A stretch of DNA of 64,000 bases, taken from Lotus japonicus. Lineage: Eukaryota > Streptophyta > Magnoliopsida > Fabales > Fabaceae. Under the pieces are notes generated by a model that was given only the letters and a program-made list of their open reading frames with translations, made no database searches and was not told the DNA's origin. The stretch is taken from positions 33,903,780-33,967,779 of the forward strand of contig NC_080041.1 in assembly GCF_012489685.1 (NCBI RefSeq), given 5' to 3'. The first letter of the stretch is position 1. Each line of letters starts with the position of its first letter. Shown here one piece after another: positions 24,418 through 37,169 of this stretch. The position numbers were made by a program, and so were the translations under genes.

Positions 24418-26192
24418 TGCGGTGGAGACCAAAGTTTGCATTACAAACGTGCCTTGAGCATGGTGCTCACATGTAGATTCACATTCACATGTGCATTTTA
24501 GATATTGTTTTTTTTTTTTTTTGTTGTTGTGGTACCTTAAACCAGATTAAGGCGTGGTACCTAAAATGAGTTCGTTTGATAATAAAGACTCAATATACTA
24601 ATTCAAAGTTTGATTTTATTCTATCGTATTAATGCAGCGTTACATTCTTAGGAAGGTGATATTTGCTAGTTATGTTTTCTGAGCTTTATTCATCCATCAA
24701 CCATGGTCATTTTACGCGCATTTCCATCACCATCATTCGTTTCCACCACTCATTCATTTTTCATTAAAACATGAATGTCATAAGATAAAGTTAATTGATA
24801 AGTAAAGTAAAGTTTAAAAATGTAGTATAAACCTTGAATAACATGATAATAATATATTAAATTACTTAATACGGGTACCATAAAAAAAAAATTCAGAGTA
24901 GCAAAGAATTTATCTAAAATAATACGCAAGTACATTGACTTAATACTGACTTAGTCTTACAAATTGTGTGTGTAGGGACTTTTAATCAATGTGATATTAC
25001 ATAATATTTAGGATATTTGCTATTTAATAATATCATATCAACGCTTATTTTATTCAGGTTTGATATAAATTTATTATTCGGGAGAGGAAATACTGAGCCT
25101 CAATAGAACGTAGGCGAGGTGGTTATGTTGCTCGGTTGAATTGCACCTCTATGAACCTCAATAGAGCCTTCTTGTATCTAGCGATTGAGTTGGCATCGGA
25201 GGTGGATACTTACTAGACACTCTGATGCTCAAGTCAGCAAAGGTGAAGAATAATAAGGATTATGGTTGACTAATGGATAATGTCTACCTGAAAAGTGTCC
25301 CCTTAACGTGCGTATATATGTAGGGTTATTGACAAACCTGAGAGAATAATTGACAAATATGATATGATTGTTTAACAAATATTATATGATAATTGGAGAT
25401 ATTACCTCAATTAGTAATCTTATTTTCATTTGCGACTAAGTAAATACCGGACCATAATATTGAAACTATCATTTTATTCTATAACAATTTCCCTCCTGTC
25501 CGAGTACCTCAGGTATGAGAATGCTTGGAGTGTCAAGAGCTGAGGCAATCTCTAGTTCTAAGCATTGAGATGTTTGACTTGACTTCCTTGATATACTTGT
25601 GATCCGAGATGAGCTTAAAAGCTTGCAAGGCAAGTGTTCAGGATGTTATTTGCCGAATTTATACGGCCATAGATTTTGCCTCATATATTGGCGCTTTAGT
25701 CGAGGTCCCCGTAATAGAAAGAGGTGTGTCTTGTCAAGGATGACCGTTCATGGGAGTAGGTGAACAGATGTGACTTTTCGAACGGTGAATATTGAATCGG
25801 TGTGACTTCCTAAATGTGGCGCAATGAGGGGTCATGGGGTGCAAAATGTCTCCTTTGTCCTTGCTTGGGAAGTGAAAGTATGCATTTTTCCATGTTTCGT
25901 TGTCTTTAAAATCAAAGATTGGGCGTCACTTCACCTTCTCCTCTTCTCACCATATTTGTTAATTTTGGAATTCGTCATTAATATCTAACTACAATCAAAA
26001 GTTGCTAGTAATCACTAAAAACAATCCATAATGCTGATTTACTGATGGAAAACTGATCGCTAGAAATCTATTGATAATGGGTTCACCAAAAATAACTACC
26101 AATAGTCAAGGCTATCGACAAATTTTTGACATTGAAGGTCGTATGTAGTTCGGCTAGATTGAGCGCGAAAAAAAAAAAACTATTTTTGTTAC
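24418..26192. other. Intergenic region with possible LTR debris
   Basis: No gene. 25080-25880 resembles retroelement LTR or leader sequence (a GATGCTCAAGTCAGC box and ATAATGTCTACCT). The second word, and a related box (CACTCAAGTTAG), recur at 38220-38280. A T run occurs near 24509 and an A run at 26169-26180 just outside the copia element. Confidence 0.35.
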
Positions 26193-26198
26193 ATTGGT
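26193..26198. repeat. Target duplication, left copy (ATTGGT)
   Basis: ATTGGT directly before the LTR at 26199 is repeated at 31200-31205 directly after the other LTR. It marks one clean insertion of the copia element; the true duplication is 5 or 6 bp. Confidence 0.85.
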
Positions 26199-26471
26199 TA
26201 ACAATTCTTGAAATGGAAGAAGGTAGAAGAAGATAGATTCTGATGAATGAAAACTTGATTCAATTGAATGAGGTGAATGGTTACACGGTGCTAGCTTATA
26301 TACAGAGTAAAGAGTAAAGGTGATGCTAACAACCTAACTAACTATGCTGAGTCAGCTAATCAAAGCTAACAACTTATTAACTAACCTAATGGTTGAGTAA
26401 CTAACACAGTTACTCAGTTATTACAAGGTAAAAGTAAAATTTAATGAGTAACTATTTACAGTGTATCTAAT
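26199..26471 (-). repeat. 3' LTR of copia element 2
   Basis: 273 bases, nearly identical to 30926-31199. On the minus strand it starts ATTAGATACACTG, with a TATATAAG box around 26297-26304. The polypurine tract TTGAGGGAGGCT (26472-26483) precedes it. It lacks canonical TG...CA termini, so the terminal bases may have mutated. Confidence 0.93.
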
Positions 26472-26479
26472 AGCCTCCC

Positions 26480-29400
26480 TCAAACTGGAGAGTGTATGTT
26501 ATGCAATCCCAGTTTGGAAAAGATGAAATGGAATGGTGCTGGAGTCAGAGGTTTGGTGAATATATCTGCGAGCTGTGAAGAGGAAGGAACGAGAAGAAGA
26601 TGAACCAATCCTCGCTGAATCATCTCCCGAACAATATGGCAGTCTAATTCGATGTGCTTCATGCGTTCATGGAAGCTAGGATTATGCGCGATGTGAAGTA
26701 CTGACTGATTGTCACAATAGAGAGATACAGGGGATGCAAGTGATGCATGAAGGTCATGCAGAAGATAGCTCAACCACTGAATCTCACAAACTGAAGCTGC
26801 TATAGCACGATACTCCGCTTCACAAGATGAGTGCGAGGCAGTAGATTGCTTTTTGGAACGCCATGATACTAATGTAGAACCCAGGAACGTGCAATATCCA
26901 GTGATGGATTTGCGAGTGTCTACGCAGCCTGCCCAGTCTGAATCACTGAAGGTTGTGAATGTAGATGAAGAAGTTGCAGGGTAAAAGAGACCAGAACCTG
27001 GATTACCTTTGATATATCGAAGAACACGATATGCTGCAGCTTCATGCTCATCAGTAGGAGCGGAAAGAAATTGACTCAACTGATTGACTGCAAATGAGAT
27101 GTCGGGACGCGTGGTGGTGAGGTAGAGTAATCTACCCATGAGGCGCCTATAAGATCCAACGTCTGTGAGTGGTGTCTCAGAGTTAGCACTAAGCTTTTGT
27201 GAATTGTCCATGGGAGTTGAAGCTGGTTTGCCACCAAGCAAACCTGAGTTTGAGAGCAACTCTAAATCATACTTGCGTTGGTTCAGAACAATGCCCGCTT
27301 GAGACCTTGAAATCTCGAGACCCAGGAAGAACTTAGCCTCACCAATGTCTTTAATACGAAATTGAGCATGTAAGGATTACTTAACAGCCACTATCTCAGT
27401 CATGTCATTGCCAGCTAGCAAAACATCATCCACATACAAGAGTAAGGCAGTGAAAGATGTCCTTGTATTCTTGGTATAGAGGGTATGATCTGCAGCACTT
27501 TGAGAGAAACCAAGAGCTTGTAAAGACTTGCACAGTGTATTATACCACTGTCTGCTGGCCTCCTTGAGCCCATATAGAGACTTTTGTAGAAGACACACTT
27601 CATTTGACTTGGAGGAATGAAGACCTTGTGGCAAAGACATGTAGATTTCTTCATCCAAACTAGCATGAAGGAATGCATTATCCACATCAAGTTGGTGGAG
27701 AAACCAATTGTTGATTGAAACCAAAGCAAGCAGAACTCGAAGTGTTGTCATTTTAGCCACTAGAGAGAAAGTATCCAGATAATCTATCCCTTCAACATGT
27801 GTGTAGCCCTTCACTACTAATCGTTCCTTGTATCTGTCAATGGTACCATCTTGTTTGTGTTTGATTGTGTAGACCCATTTGCACCCAATAGGTGTCTTAT
27901 CAGGAGGTCTATCAACTAAGATCCATGCGTGATTCCTTTCTAGAGCTTCTAGCTCTTGATCCATTGTCTTGCGCCAACAATCATGCTAAACTGCCTCTAA
28001 ATATCGAGTGAGCTCAACAATGGAGGTAATATTCATGATAAAGGAACGATAGGGGTCATTCAACTTATGGTAAGAAAGGACATTGGATAAAGGGTGAGAT
28101 GTACCTTTACTTGAAGAGTGTATTGGCACAGCAGTAGAGGCAGAGAGAGTACAATGATAGTCCTGCAAGTAAGAGGGTGGTTTCCTAACTCTAGTACAAA
28201 CCCTTTGGTTATTGCTCTGTGGGGAATCAGGTTGAACAAGTTGGACAACAAGGTCAGGAGGATCGGTTTGGTCAGGTGGTTCTGTCTGACTATAATCAAA
28301 AGGTGCACTGGTCATGAAAGTAGGTTGTGGAAAAACACATGACTCAGAAGTGGGGTCTTGACTAGATCCAGCTTGGTAAGGGAAGATATTTTCATGAAAC
28401 ACTACATTCCTAGAGATGGAAATAGCTTTTGTCTTTAAGTCATCCACTATGTAACCTTTAGTCCCTGACTTAAAGCCTAATAAGACACACCTTTTAGCTC
28501 TAGGATCAAACTTTGTTATGTGACTAGTCAAGGTAGAAGTAAAGCAAAGTGAACCAAACACCTTAAGGGATGTCAAATCTGGAAGCTCTTTGTGAAGTAG
28601 TTGATATGGGCATTTATTGTCTAAAACTGGGATAGGCAATCTGTTTATGAGAAAGATAGAGTGTGTGATGGCATGAGCCCAAAAGATCTTGGGTAAATGA
28701 GCCTGAGATAATAAAGCTCGAGCTACATTAAGGATATGTTGGTGTTTCCTCTCAACTATAGAGTTTTGTTGGGGGGTCTCAACACAACTGGTTTGATGGA
28801 TAATTCTTTTTGAGGCATAAAATTGATCCAAGGAAAACTCTTTGCCATTATCACTCCTAATGACCTTGACTGAGGTACTGAATTGGTTCACTACAAGGGC
28901 ACAAAAATCCTGAACTAAGGTTCTTACTTCAGCTTTGGACTTAAGCAAGTAAACCCAAGTAAACCTTGAATAATCATCAACTATGGTCAGAAAGTAAGAG
29001 TAACCATGCAAGGAAAGAACCGAAACTGGACCCCAAATATCCAAATGAACTAACTGGAAAATAGCAGAAGAAACAATAGAACTAAGAGGAAAACTTAATT
29101 TCTTTTGCTTTGCAATAGGACAAACTTCACATATATGGTCTTTTGTACAATGAACATAAGGGACGAGCTCAGTTATTGATTAGCCCTTGACAAATGAGGG
29201 ATGGCCTAGCCTATAGTGCCATAAATTGTGCATACTAAGATGAAAAGCACAAGCTAAACTTTGTGAATTAACAGAACTATCATGAAGTAAAACAGAATTA
29301 CAAACTGACAAAGAAAGTAAAGATGCTTTGTTGAAGACGTAGAGTCCTCTAACTGCTCTAGCTATGCCAATCTTCTCACAAGCATTGGAATCTTGAATCA

Positions 29401-30891
29401 AGCAATCATCATCATAAAATGTCAGTCTATAACGAAGGATTTTACCAGTTTATGGACAGAAATCAGATTGAACTCGAAATTGGGTAAAAATAACACATTA
29501 GTCAAAATGAACGAAGGTGCAATATGTATTGTCCCTTTGATCCTTGCCGACTTTATTATCCCATTTGGAAGTGAAACAGGGATTGGTTCCACCTGATGAT
29601 ATGAACTAAAGTAACTTAATGTGTTGCAAATGTGATCAGTAGCACCTGTATCTAGTACCCAAGTTATGTCAAGAGGATTACCATTCTTAGTTTCGATAGA
29701 AGTATCCTGTGAGCTGCCATTACCAGACTTGGTTGGAGGAATCTGTGCACATGAGTTGACACTTGCTCCTTGATGGGAAGAGGAACCCTTTTGCTCTTGA
29801 GGTGGAAGAAGAGCCATCAGATGATGATACTGATCTGCTGCGAAGCCAAAGCGTGCAGTTTCTTGCACTAAAGCTCCTGAAGCTCCTTCCTGAGAATCTT
29901 GATCTTCATCAGCAGTATCAACACAATTTGTAGACCTATTAGCATACTTGGGATTCTTGAATTTGAAACCCGGTGGAAATCCATGTTTCTTGTAACAATC
30001 TTCACTGGTGTGGCTCATTTTTCCACAATATGATCACTTCTTGGATGAGTATCTATTTCCTCCAGAATTGGTGCTGTAATTTCCAGAGCTAGAAGAATGG
30101 TAACTCTTGCTATCTGACTGTGAGCTCTTGCTCTCATTCGCATTGTCTCTGGAAGCCATCAACGCCTTTGAACCTGAGATGTTCTCTGTGGAAAATTGCC
30201 TTTCTTGTTGTGCGATCAAAGCAAAAACACGATTCACATGGGATAAAGTGTCTAACAACATCAATTGAGATCTAACTCCAGAATATTGATCATTCAAACC
30301 CCTAAGGAACCTAGCCACTTGGTTCTTGTTCCTTTCTTCCTCAATGTTCCTAATCGCTCCCCATGAACATCGAGAGTTGCAGGTGCAAACAGGAAGGGGA
30401 TTCAAGATATCTAATTCATCCCAAAGATTTTTCATGCTTGTGTAAAATTTCGAGACAGAGAAATCACCTTGCTTCAAGTTGAAGATCTCTTCTTGCAGCT
30501 CTGAAATCCTGAACAAATCAGCCTAGGAAAATCGCTCTTGAAGCTCCCTCCAAACATCGGTAGCTTTTTCACGCCAGAGAATCGATTACGCAATTTCTTG
30601 GCTCAGCGATTTGATGATCCAACTCAGAACCAAGACATTGCAACGTTGCCAGAAAGGAAGCACAGGATGCTCTAGCGGTGGTTCAGCAATTGACCCATCA
30701 ATGAAACCCAGCTTGTCCTTCGTCAAGAGACTCATCTTCATGGCTCTTGCCCAGTTGTGGTAGTTTCCTTCAGTGAGCGGTGGTGTGACCAGAACGGTAG
30801 AGGGACTCTCGTTGGGATGGATGTATAAGGCATGGGAAGCGGTTTGTGCATCTTGCACTGTGAATGGGTAGGGCGGTTCTTCAGCCGCCAT
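26480..30891 (-). pseudogene. copia Gag-Pol polyprotein pseudogene
   Basis: Minus-strand order: Gag (30891-30034); zinc knuckle ending YCGKMSHTSEDC; protease with DTGATDHICN near 29650; GAG-pre-integrase box LWHYRLGHPSF near 29205; integrase (about 29150-28400) with IRSDNGKEF and VETPQQNSIVERKHQ; RT with LLYVDDVLLAG near 27430; RNase H with YCDNQSVLHIA near 26700 and the terminal KHIELDCHIVRE box. In-frame stops lie at 30586, 30523, 30034, 29180, 27986 and 27377 (first coordinate of each), with a frameshift near 29415. The stop at 30034 replaces the first zinc-knuckle cysteine. At least four of the others sit where I expect glutamine, consistent with C-to-T changes. Confidence 0.92.
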
Positions 30892-30913
30892 TGATGCGCA
30901 TCAGAGTTCGAGA

Positions 30914-30925
30914 GCTCTGATACCA
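30914..30925 (-). promoter_or_regulatory. Primer-binding site of copia element 2
   Basis: Directly after the 5' LTR the minus strand reads TGGTATCAGAGC, the usual copia sequence complementary to initiator methionine tRNA. It fixes the LTR edge at 30926. Confidence 0.92.
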
Positions 30926-31199
30926 TAACAATTCTTGAAATGGAAGAAGGTAGAAGAAGATAGATTTTGATGAATGAAAACTTGATTCAATTGAATGAGG
31001 TGAATGGTTACACAGTGCTAGCTTATATACAGAGTAAAGAGTAAAGGTGATGCTAACAACCTAACTAACTATGTTGAGTCAGCTAATCAAAGCTAACAAC
31101 TTATTAACTAACCTAATGGTTGAATAACTAACACAGTTACTCAGTTATTACAAGGTAAAAGTAAAAGTGTAATGAGTAACCATTTACAGTGTATCTAAT
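30926..31199 (-). repeat. 5' LTR of copia element 2
   Basis: 274 bases, paired with 26199-26471. It contains the TATATAAG box that would drive element transcription on the minus strand, towards the TAR promoter. ATTGGT follows at 31200-31205. Confidence 0.93.
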
Positions 31200-31602
31200 A
31201 TTGGTGGAAAGAACTTTAGATCTTAAAATTTTTACTTTATGCCCTTTGTGAGAGTATTGAATCATCCGTTCACCTAAGTCATGCATTACTATCTATGTTT
31301 CCGGTGGCCACAAAATAGTTGATGTTCATCCATAAGATATTTAATTATTGATTAAATGATGAAAAGTGCTTAATAGGTTACAAATTAATTTCGAAAGAGC
31401 TTCAGTAAAGCAATTTACTTTGCCCAGACATTTGGAGTATATCAGAGGGGCCAATGTTACAGTGGGGAATGAAAGGAAATTGCTAAGTAATAATCTTGGA
31501 ACTAGAATGAAAAATGTGACTAAGTCTCATGTGCCAAAGAGAAGAATCATCAACAGTTGAGCTGAATTGCAAATGGAATCGAAGTTTACTTTGAGAGGAC
31601 CA

Positions 31603-32890
31603 TTACTTATCATATAATCTGCTATGTAAGCTACCTAAACTAATCATCCTCTTGGTATGTTTCTGCAAAATTGAACAACTTTTATTAAAGAAGAAAATGT
31701 GACAATCAAGATAAGGCACTATAGTTGTGTAACTGAAATTAAATGGACTTGAAATTGAGGAACATACAGTACATGGTGGAGAATAAGAAGGTAAGATAAA
31801 ATGATAGTTCCAACAAGAATCTTTAGCTATGGAACCATTTGGGAGAGTAATATGTACAGTGTGAGAATCTGAGTGCTTAGTAAGACTTGTTTCGGAGGAA
31901 TTAAAAGCACAATCTTGTGTGATTGCTACTGCAATATTGACTTGTCTTTCTTGTTGTATTATCATAGAAACGGCTTTTGCAATGTTAGGTAGAGGATTAA
32001 TCAACATTATTTGAGACCTAACATGATCATAATCCTCATTCATCCCCTTGAGAAATCGAATATTATATAGTATAAAATTTCATGTTTTGAATTGGTTCAC
32101 TACTACAAGTAAGGGCACATGTACACTATGGAAGTGGCCTAAAGTTCACTAACTCATCCCAAATACTTTTCATCTAAGTAAAATATTCTAAGATACTTAA
32201 ACTTGAAATATACAGAGATCTTCTTAAATTCCACAAATTCAAAAAATGTCACGTTGTGAGAACTGGTCTTGTAGATCTTAATTTCCAAACTTTATAGGCT
32301 TTGTCATCTAGAGAATTGATTTGACCATCAATTTTGAGATTGAATGATGAATCCAAAAACGCCCCATTATATTACATCTTTGTCGGAATCTGTTGCTGGT
32401 GGTTGTAGAAGATTCAATAAACTTTTCCTTGTCATTGGAGAGAAGCACCATTTTCATAAATCTGGCCCAAACGTGATAATCTTTCCGTTCAATATTGGAG
32501 AAGAAACAAGAACCAAAGTAGGATTTTGGATGTAGAAAATAGGGATTGGAAGGACTGCTCAGGGGAATCACTGTGATTTAGGTGTGCTCATGCTGTGTGT
32601 AGAAGAAGGTGATATGGTCAGAGCTCAAAGTTTGAGCTATGATGCTCGAAGTTTGAGTTATGATACCATCTTCGAGTTAAAATGAATCAATGTTTATTGA
32701 ACATCACATGTGAATTTTACAAACAGTGATCTTTTATACACAATGAAATTGAAGACTCCAAATGACATAATGCAAGCTACAATAACCAACCTGCTACTAA
32801 CAACTAAATTCAATTATTTATCAACTGGAAAATACAATGAGTAAACGCCGAGTTAAAATGAAATAGATAAACACACTTGTTATTCACATG
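31603..32890 (-). pseudogene. Older copia gag/LTR remnant
   Basis: Two minus-strand frames (32308-32571 and 31603-32043) align by eye with the Gag of the neighbouring copia element: a region like DYHVWARFMKMVLLSNDKEK, then YDHVRSQIMLINPLPNIAKA and IIQQERQ, then a protease-like HTVHITLPNGSI stretch. The N-terminal part ends near an ATGATACCATC word (32660-32670), which looks like a decayed primer-binding site. Sequence up to about 32860 may be LTR. Many stops and deletions; clearly older than its neighbour. Confidence 0.7.
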
Positions 32891-32938
32891 AAATATAGAG
32901 CTATACATCTTAGTGTCCCAACTTAACCATGTTAGGGA

Positions 32939-35900
32939 TCAAAATAGAAACTCAACCACTGACACAGTTGAAGAACTAGGCCACGGAACCTGGACCCTTA
33001 CCATTCGATTTTCGTAATCAAATGTCACAGCAACACCATCTATTTTGCAGCTAACTGGCTTCTCAGACGCGAAGACCCTCATCTCCCCACAACCCCTCAC
33101 CCCAATTTTGGCCAGGCTCGCGTGATCATCAAACTCCATAGACTGAATGGCACCACCAGAGTTAAGCATGTTCACTAACCCAATTGGAGCAAATTGAATC
33201 ATCCTTTTCGAGAAGGATGTCACTGGCGAAACTGTGAGCAGCTCAAAACTGAATGGCTCAAGTGAAACTTTCAACTCATCAGAGGACTTCATGAGCTTAA
33301 GCTTGCCTTCCTTGAACAAATACACAGCAAACACATCCACGCCTTCGATGCAAATTGGGCATTTCCCATTGCTCCATTCAATATCTTTAGGCCTCGCTGA
33401 GCATGTCACAGTGTGTGAAAATTCAGAGGCACTCTTGTTTCTCCTAGTCACAGGACACCACCCTCCACCTTGGCAATTAAATAGACCCAAAACACCTGTG
33501 TACTGCATATAATGAACAAAATAAAGATGTTCATAAAATGCCATTGAAACTATTTTGAAAATAAACTACATACACAAACCCAACAAGTTATATAATTAAA
33601 GAAATTGAATTCATTAATGATGGAAAATGTTTAGATTTTTAGTTGTAATTACTGTGAGTGCAGATTCGAAAGTAATTTGAATGTGCTTTTGGCCGATTCA
33701 TGTCTTTTTATAGTTTAGTTAAATGTTAACAGAAATGCAAACACACACTTACTTTGTTGAGATTCCAAATTTTGAGCATTGTTTTGCCATCATGCAAGGG
33801 GTTTTGGAACAAGCAGTCTCGGGTGGGGAGCGCGTAGCCTTGACAGCGCAAAATCGAGCCATCAGGCAAGGCGAGGGTCTTGAGAAGCTTAAAGTTGTGC
33901 TTTCCAACGCAATCAGAAACGTAAATGGGGCCGCCGGAGATGGCTCTAGAGGCAGCGTGGAACTCGGCGCAAGGGTGAGTGGACTGGAACATGTCCCAGT
34001 CCGGGTGAATGAAATTTCCCATCCACAAGCTGTTGTAGGCACAATGCACCATGTGACACCCTTGGAGCCAATAGGTTCCGTTTACATCTCCTGAGGGATC
34101 AGTGCACCAAAAATCATCACCTGTTGATCAAAAAGAAGGGATCAGATATAAAACATGCATGTTGTGTTATAATATAACTTACAACATGTCATCTATGAAA
34201 TGAAGTTACAATGCTTAATTTGATTTAATGCTTACCTACGCGGCCAAGGGCTATGGCTTCTGTGCCTAGAAGGAAGAAGTCATTGCAATGCTCCATGCTG
34301 GCAATCACTCCATTGCCTTTGAAATGCTTCTTCACTGAAGTAGTGAGTGCTTTGTAATAAGCTTTTGCAAGGTCGACTCGGCCACCGTATTCCTCAGATA
34401 GCGTCTCTAGCAACTGCAAAAATGCTAAACATCAGGCAGTGACATTTGACACTTGAATTATCAAGATAATGTCTCTGTTTTGATCTTATATTTTTGTTTT
34501 TCAGTACAACTCTTATTTTTATGTTTCAAAAAAGAACATTACCATGTATATGGGCTTAACTAGTATCAATTATTTGTGCACTACTATTAATGTTAAACTG
34601 ATTACAAAATTAAACATACTATATTATCTTTCTTTTTAATATTTTTACAGCAAGATTCCATGCCCAAAAGGTAAATGTTAAATTGTTCTCATAAATCTAA
34701 ATCTCATGTGGTAAAGGTCAAAAGATTTATTTAAGGGTGCGGACGAATTGAATTAAACTCTCAATTTACGAGTTTAAACGTACACTTTTTACTAATGCGA
34801 CTGACGTCCATTACTCGCACAAGCTAATAGTTTAATAATATATAATAACACTTGGTGAAATAAAAAATAAAATACTATAATATTCAGAAAATAGTTTAAT
34901 TGTTTTCTTTCAGATGAATTTAATTCATTGTTATATATGCTGCCATGCTGGTATGTTGTGCTCTTTTAATTAGAAGAAGAGGAAGAAGAAAGAATAATGA
35001 AGACTTACATGTATGACATCAACCTTAACACCGTCAATTCCCGCCGATTCCAAATGCGAGTGGAGCCCATCGTACAATTTCTGGACCATTTGCGGCGGCA
35101 CCAACCCCACACCGCTACTCACAATCTTATCCACCGCCAAATCCTCCATCGTCATCTTCAACCCCGGAGACAACCGCGGAGCAACCACCTTCGCCTCCGG
35201 CATGCCTTCCACGTGAGGTCTCACCCCACCCCAATACCCACACAGTGCGTGCCAAACATACACCTGCTCCACGCTCCTAAACTCCTCCTTCAAATCCCTC
35301 ACAAACGCCCCCAAACCCTTCCCGCCGCCGCCATACTCCCTGAACTTGGGATTCTCCTGAAACTTTATAAGCCGGCACGGCATTTGCTCCCCCGCGGAGG
35401 TTCGGTTCATCCCGGAGGAGTCTGACACCGGATCCTCATCGTGACAGATGGACTGCCACCCGTCGTCGATTAAGATCATCCCCGGTGGGCAGCCACCGTC
35501 GGTGAGAGCTTTCACACCTTCACGAACCCCTGTGGGGTCCACCTTTAAGTAAAAGGCGTCCCACGTGCACCAACCGAATTTATCAACCACGCTCGGTGGG
35601 GTCTTCTCTTCTAAAAGTTTGAACGTCCCTAAGTGAAGTCTTACGACCTGAAAAATAATGAAACATTCACACTTTAGTTATAGAAATAGAAATTAAGAGA
35701 AAACCCACCAGACATGTTGATAAATAAGAAACATAAGATATGATAGATTTATGATAGAGAAGAATAGTGAAAAAGGAAGAGAAATATAGTGAAAATGAGA
35801 TTAAAAGAATGTGAGCGTGAATATATGAAAACTCGTGTCATGACATGACCTTTATTGCATCTTTCACTAGACGGAACGGGTCATCACCAGCGTGGATGTA

Positions 35901-36572
35901 CAGGTCTGATTCGGAAGGAGAAATGCATTGGAGTACAAATATATATCACGTTTCTGAGTTTGCATATAGTAATGTACATATCTTACCAAAAACAAGTCAT
36001 TTGTGGATATTATCGGGAAATTCACACAAGTCTGAAAAGCTCCTGAAGCTAGATTCTCTGACACATGTCGACCCGCTCTCAACGCATATGTCCACGTGGT
36101 CGTCGAACCCGGGTTGGAGCGAGGATCGGAAGGAACCTTCGATGATCGGAAGCAGCAGAACATAAGGGCGTCCTATGAGTTCATTTTTGTCTAGGATCAT
36201 CATTTGGGTTTCGTGCTCCATCTCATGGCCGTTGGTTCCGGTCCAATGAGTGGTCCACCACACCTTGAACCGGAATATGCTCATGAACCGGATTCCCCTC
36301 AGCTTTCCGAGGGGAATCACATGGCGGTCTTTTGGCTCGTTGGCGTCAAACCCAACGAAGCAGCCAACCGTGTTCATCATCTTGGCTGCTTCTGTGGATT
36401 TGGAGTAGAGGAAGGGTGATGGGGTGGCGGTTATGTTGGAGGGGACTTCGGTGAGGAAAGGGTGACCGTTGGCCAAGAAATTTGAGCCTTTTAAGGTTAT
36501 GGTGGATGGTGAGTTTTGGTCCACGAGGGTCATTACGTCTGGGGCCGTATTTTTTGTCAAGCTTGGAGCCAT
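32939..36572 (-). CDS. RFS: Raffinose synthase (galactinol-sucrose galactosyltransferase), six exons
   Basis: Exons in transcript order: 36572-36026, 35905-35850, 35647-35009, 34413-34236, 34120-33753, 33502-32939; 2352 nt, 783 aa. It transfers galactose from galactinol to sucrose, making raffinose, in the cytosol; raffinose builds up in legume seeds and under cold or drought. It belongs to family GH36. It has the signatures [21 protein letters not shown], the KVDVIH box with the probable nucleophile D411, and [12 protein letters not shown] with the probable acid/base D543. It resembles the pea and soybean enzymes, from memory, along the full length, including the VEFLF C terminus. Introns are GT-AG. 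The exon 1 donor (GTGAAT) yields three extra residues (around 179-182) compared with soybean, and the exon 2 donor is GTCATG. Both junctions need cDNA support. Raffinose rather than stachyose synthase is inferred from length and the absence of the extra stachyose-synthase insert. Confidence 0.94.
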
Positions 36573-36730
36573 GGTGGTGAAAGTGAGAGACTGAGTGAGC
36601 TAGCGATCCACAAATTGTGAAAATATTCCAAGGTTTTAGAAGAAGTGAGATAAACTGATAAGGGTATAACTAGACTAGAGAGTAGCTTCAATACTTAGCT
36701 TTGGTTGATAGTGAGGTGCTAGTGTGGTGG

Positions 36731-36740
36731 ATTTATATAG
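36731..36740 (-). promoter_or_regulatory. TATA box of the raffinose synthase gene
   Basis: The minus strand reads CTATATAAAT about 160 bases before the ATG at 36572. Confidence 0.6.
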
Positions 36741-37158
36741 AAGATTCTAGTTTGTTGTTTGCCGATTGATTGTGTTTCTTTGGATCGTGGGATGAAATGG
36801 GACATTCTAGTGACAGCCATAGAAGCAGATAGTGTTGGGTGAGACCGCCATGCACAATTATGGCGTTTTAGCAAAACCAAAAACAGTTACTACTTACTAT
36901 GATATGATCAATTTGAACAAAGGTCCAGAAAACATGTAACTTGTATTAGAGGATTCAATTCAATATCTTTCAGATCATTATTTAAACAATAAAAGACTGA
37001 ATTACAAATTTAAATATTTTATTAATATAAAAGCAAATGGTATGGAATTGAAGAACCTCTTCATATTGAAATTGAACTAAATTGAATGAATGGGTACAAA
37101 AGAATTTGCTACTTTTATTTACTGATAGATTGCAATTCCTTTCATTTGTGAAGGGGAG

Positions 37159-37169
37159 AACACGTGGCA
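37159..37169. promoter_or_regulatory. ABRE/G-box upstream of raffinose synthase
   Basis: AACACGTGGCA contains the G-box CACGTG and the ABRE core ACGTGGC, about 590 bases upstream of the start codon. Such sites bind bZIP (ABF/AREB) factors, and raffinose synthase genes are commonly ABA- and drought-induced, so a regulatory role is plausible. One site alone is weak evidence. Confidence 0.4.

Larger units (their letters stand above)
26199..31199 (-). mobile_element. Ty1/copia retrotransposon with both LTRs, young but defective
   Basis: 5.0 kb, minus strand, complete in structure: 5' LTR (30926-31199), primer-binding site, gag-pol, polypurine tract, 3' LTR (26199-26471) and a matching ATTGGT duplication. 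The two LTRs differ at about seven positions over 273 bases by eye, so insertion is recent in evolutionary terms. The coding region carries several stops and one frameshift, so it cannot move by itself; relatives could mobilise it. It lies upstream of the TAR gene and downstream of the raffinose synthase gene. Confidence 0.95.

Noticed and set aside
33234..35425. Plus-strand frames opposite the raffinose synthase exons (33234-33512, 33723-34094, 34997-35425)
   Set aside because: Antisense shadows of strongly biased coding exons; no domains.
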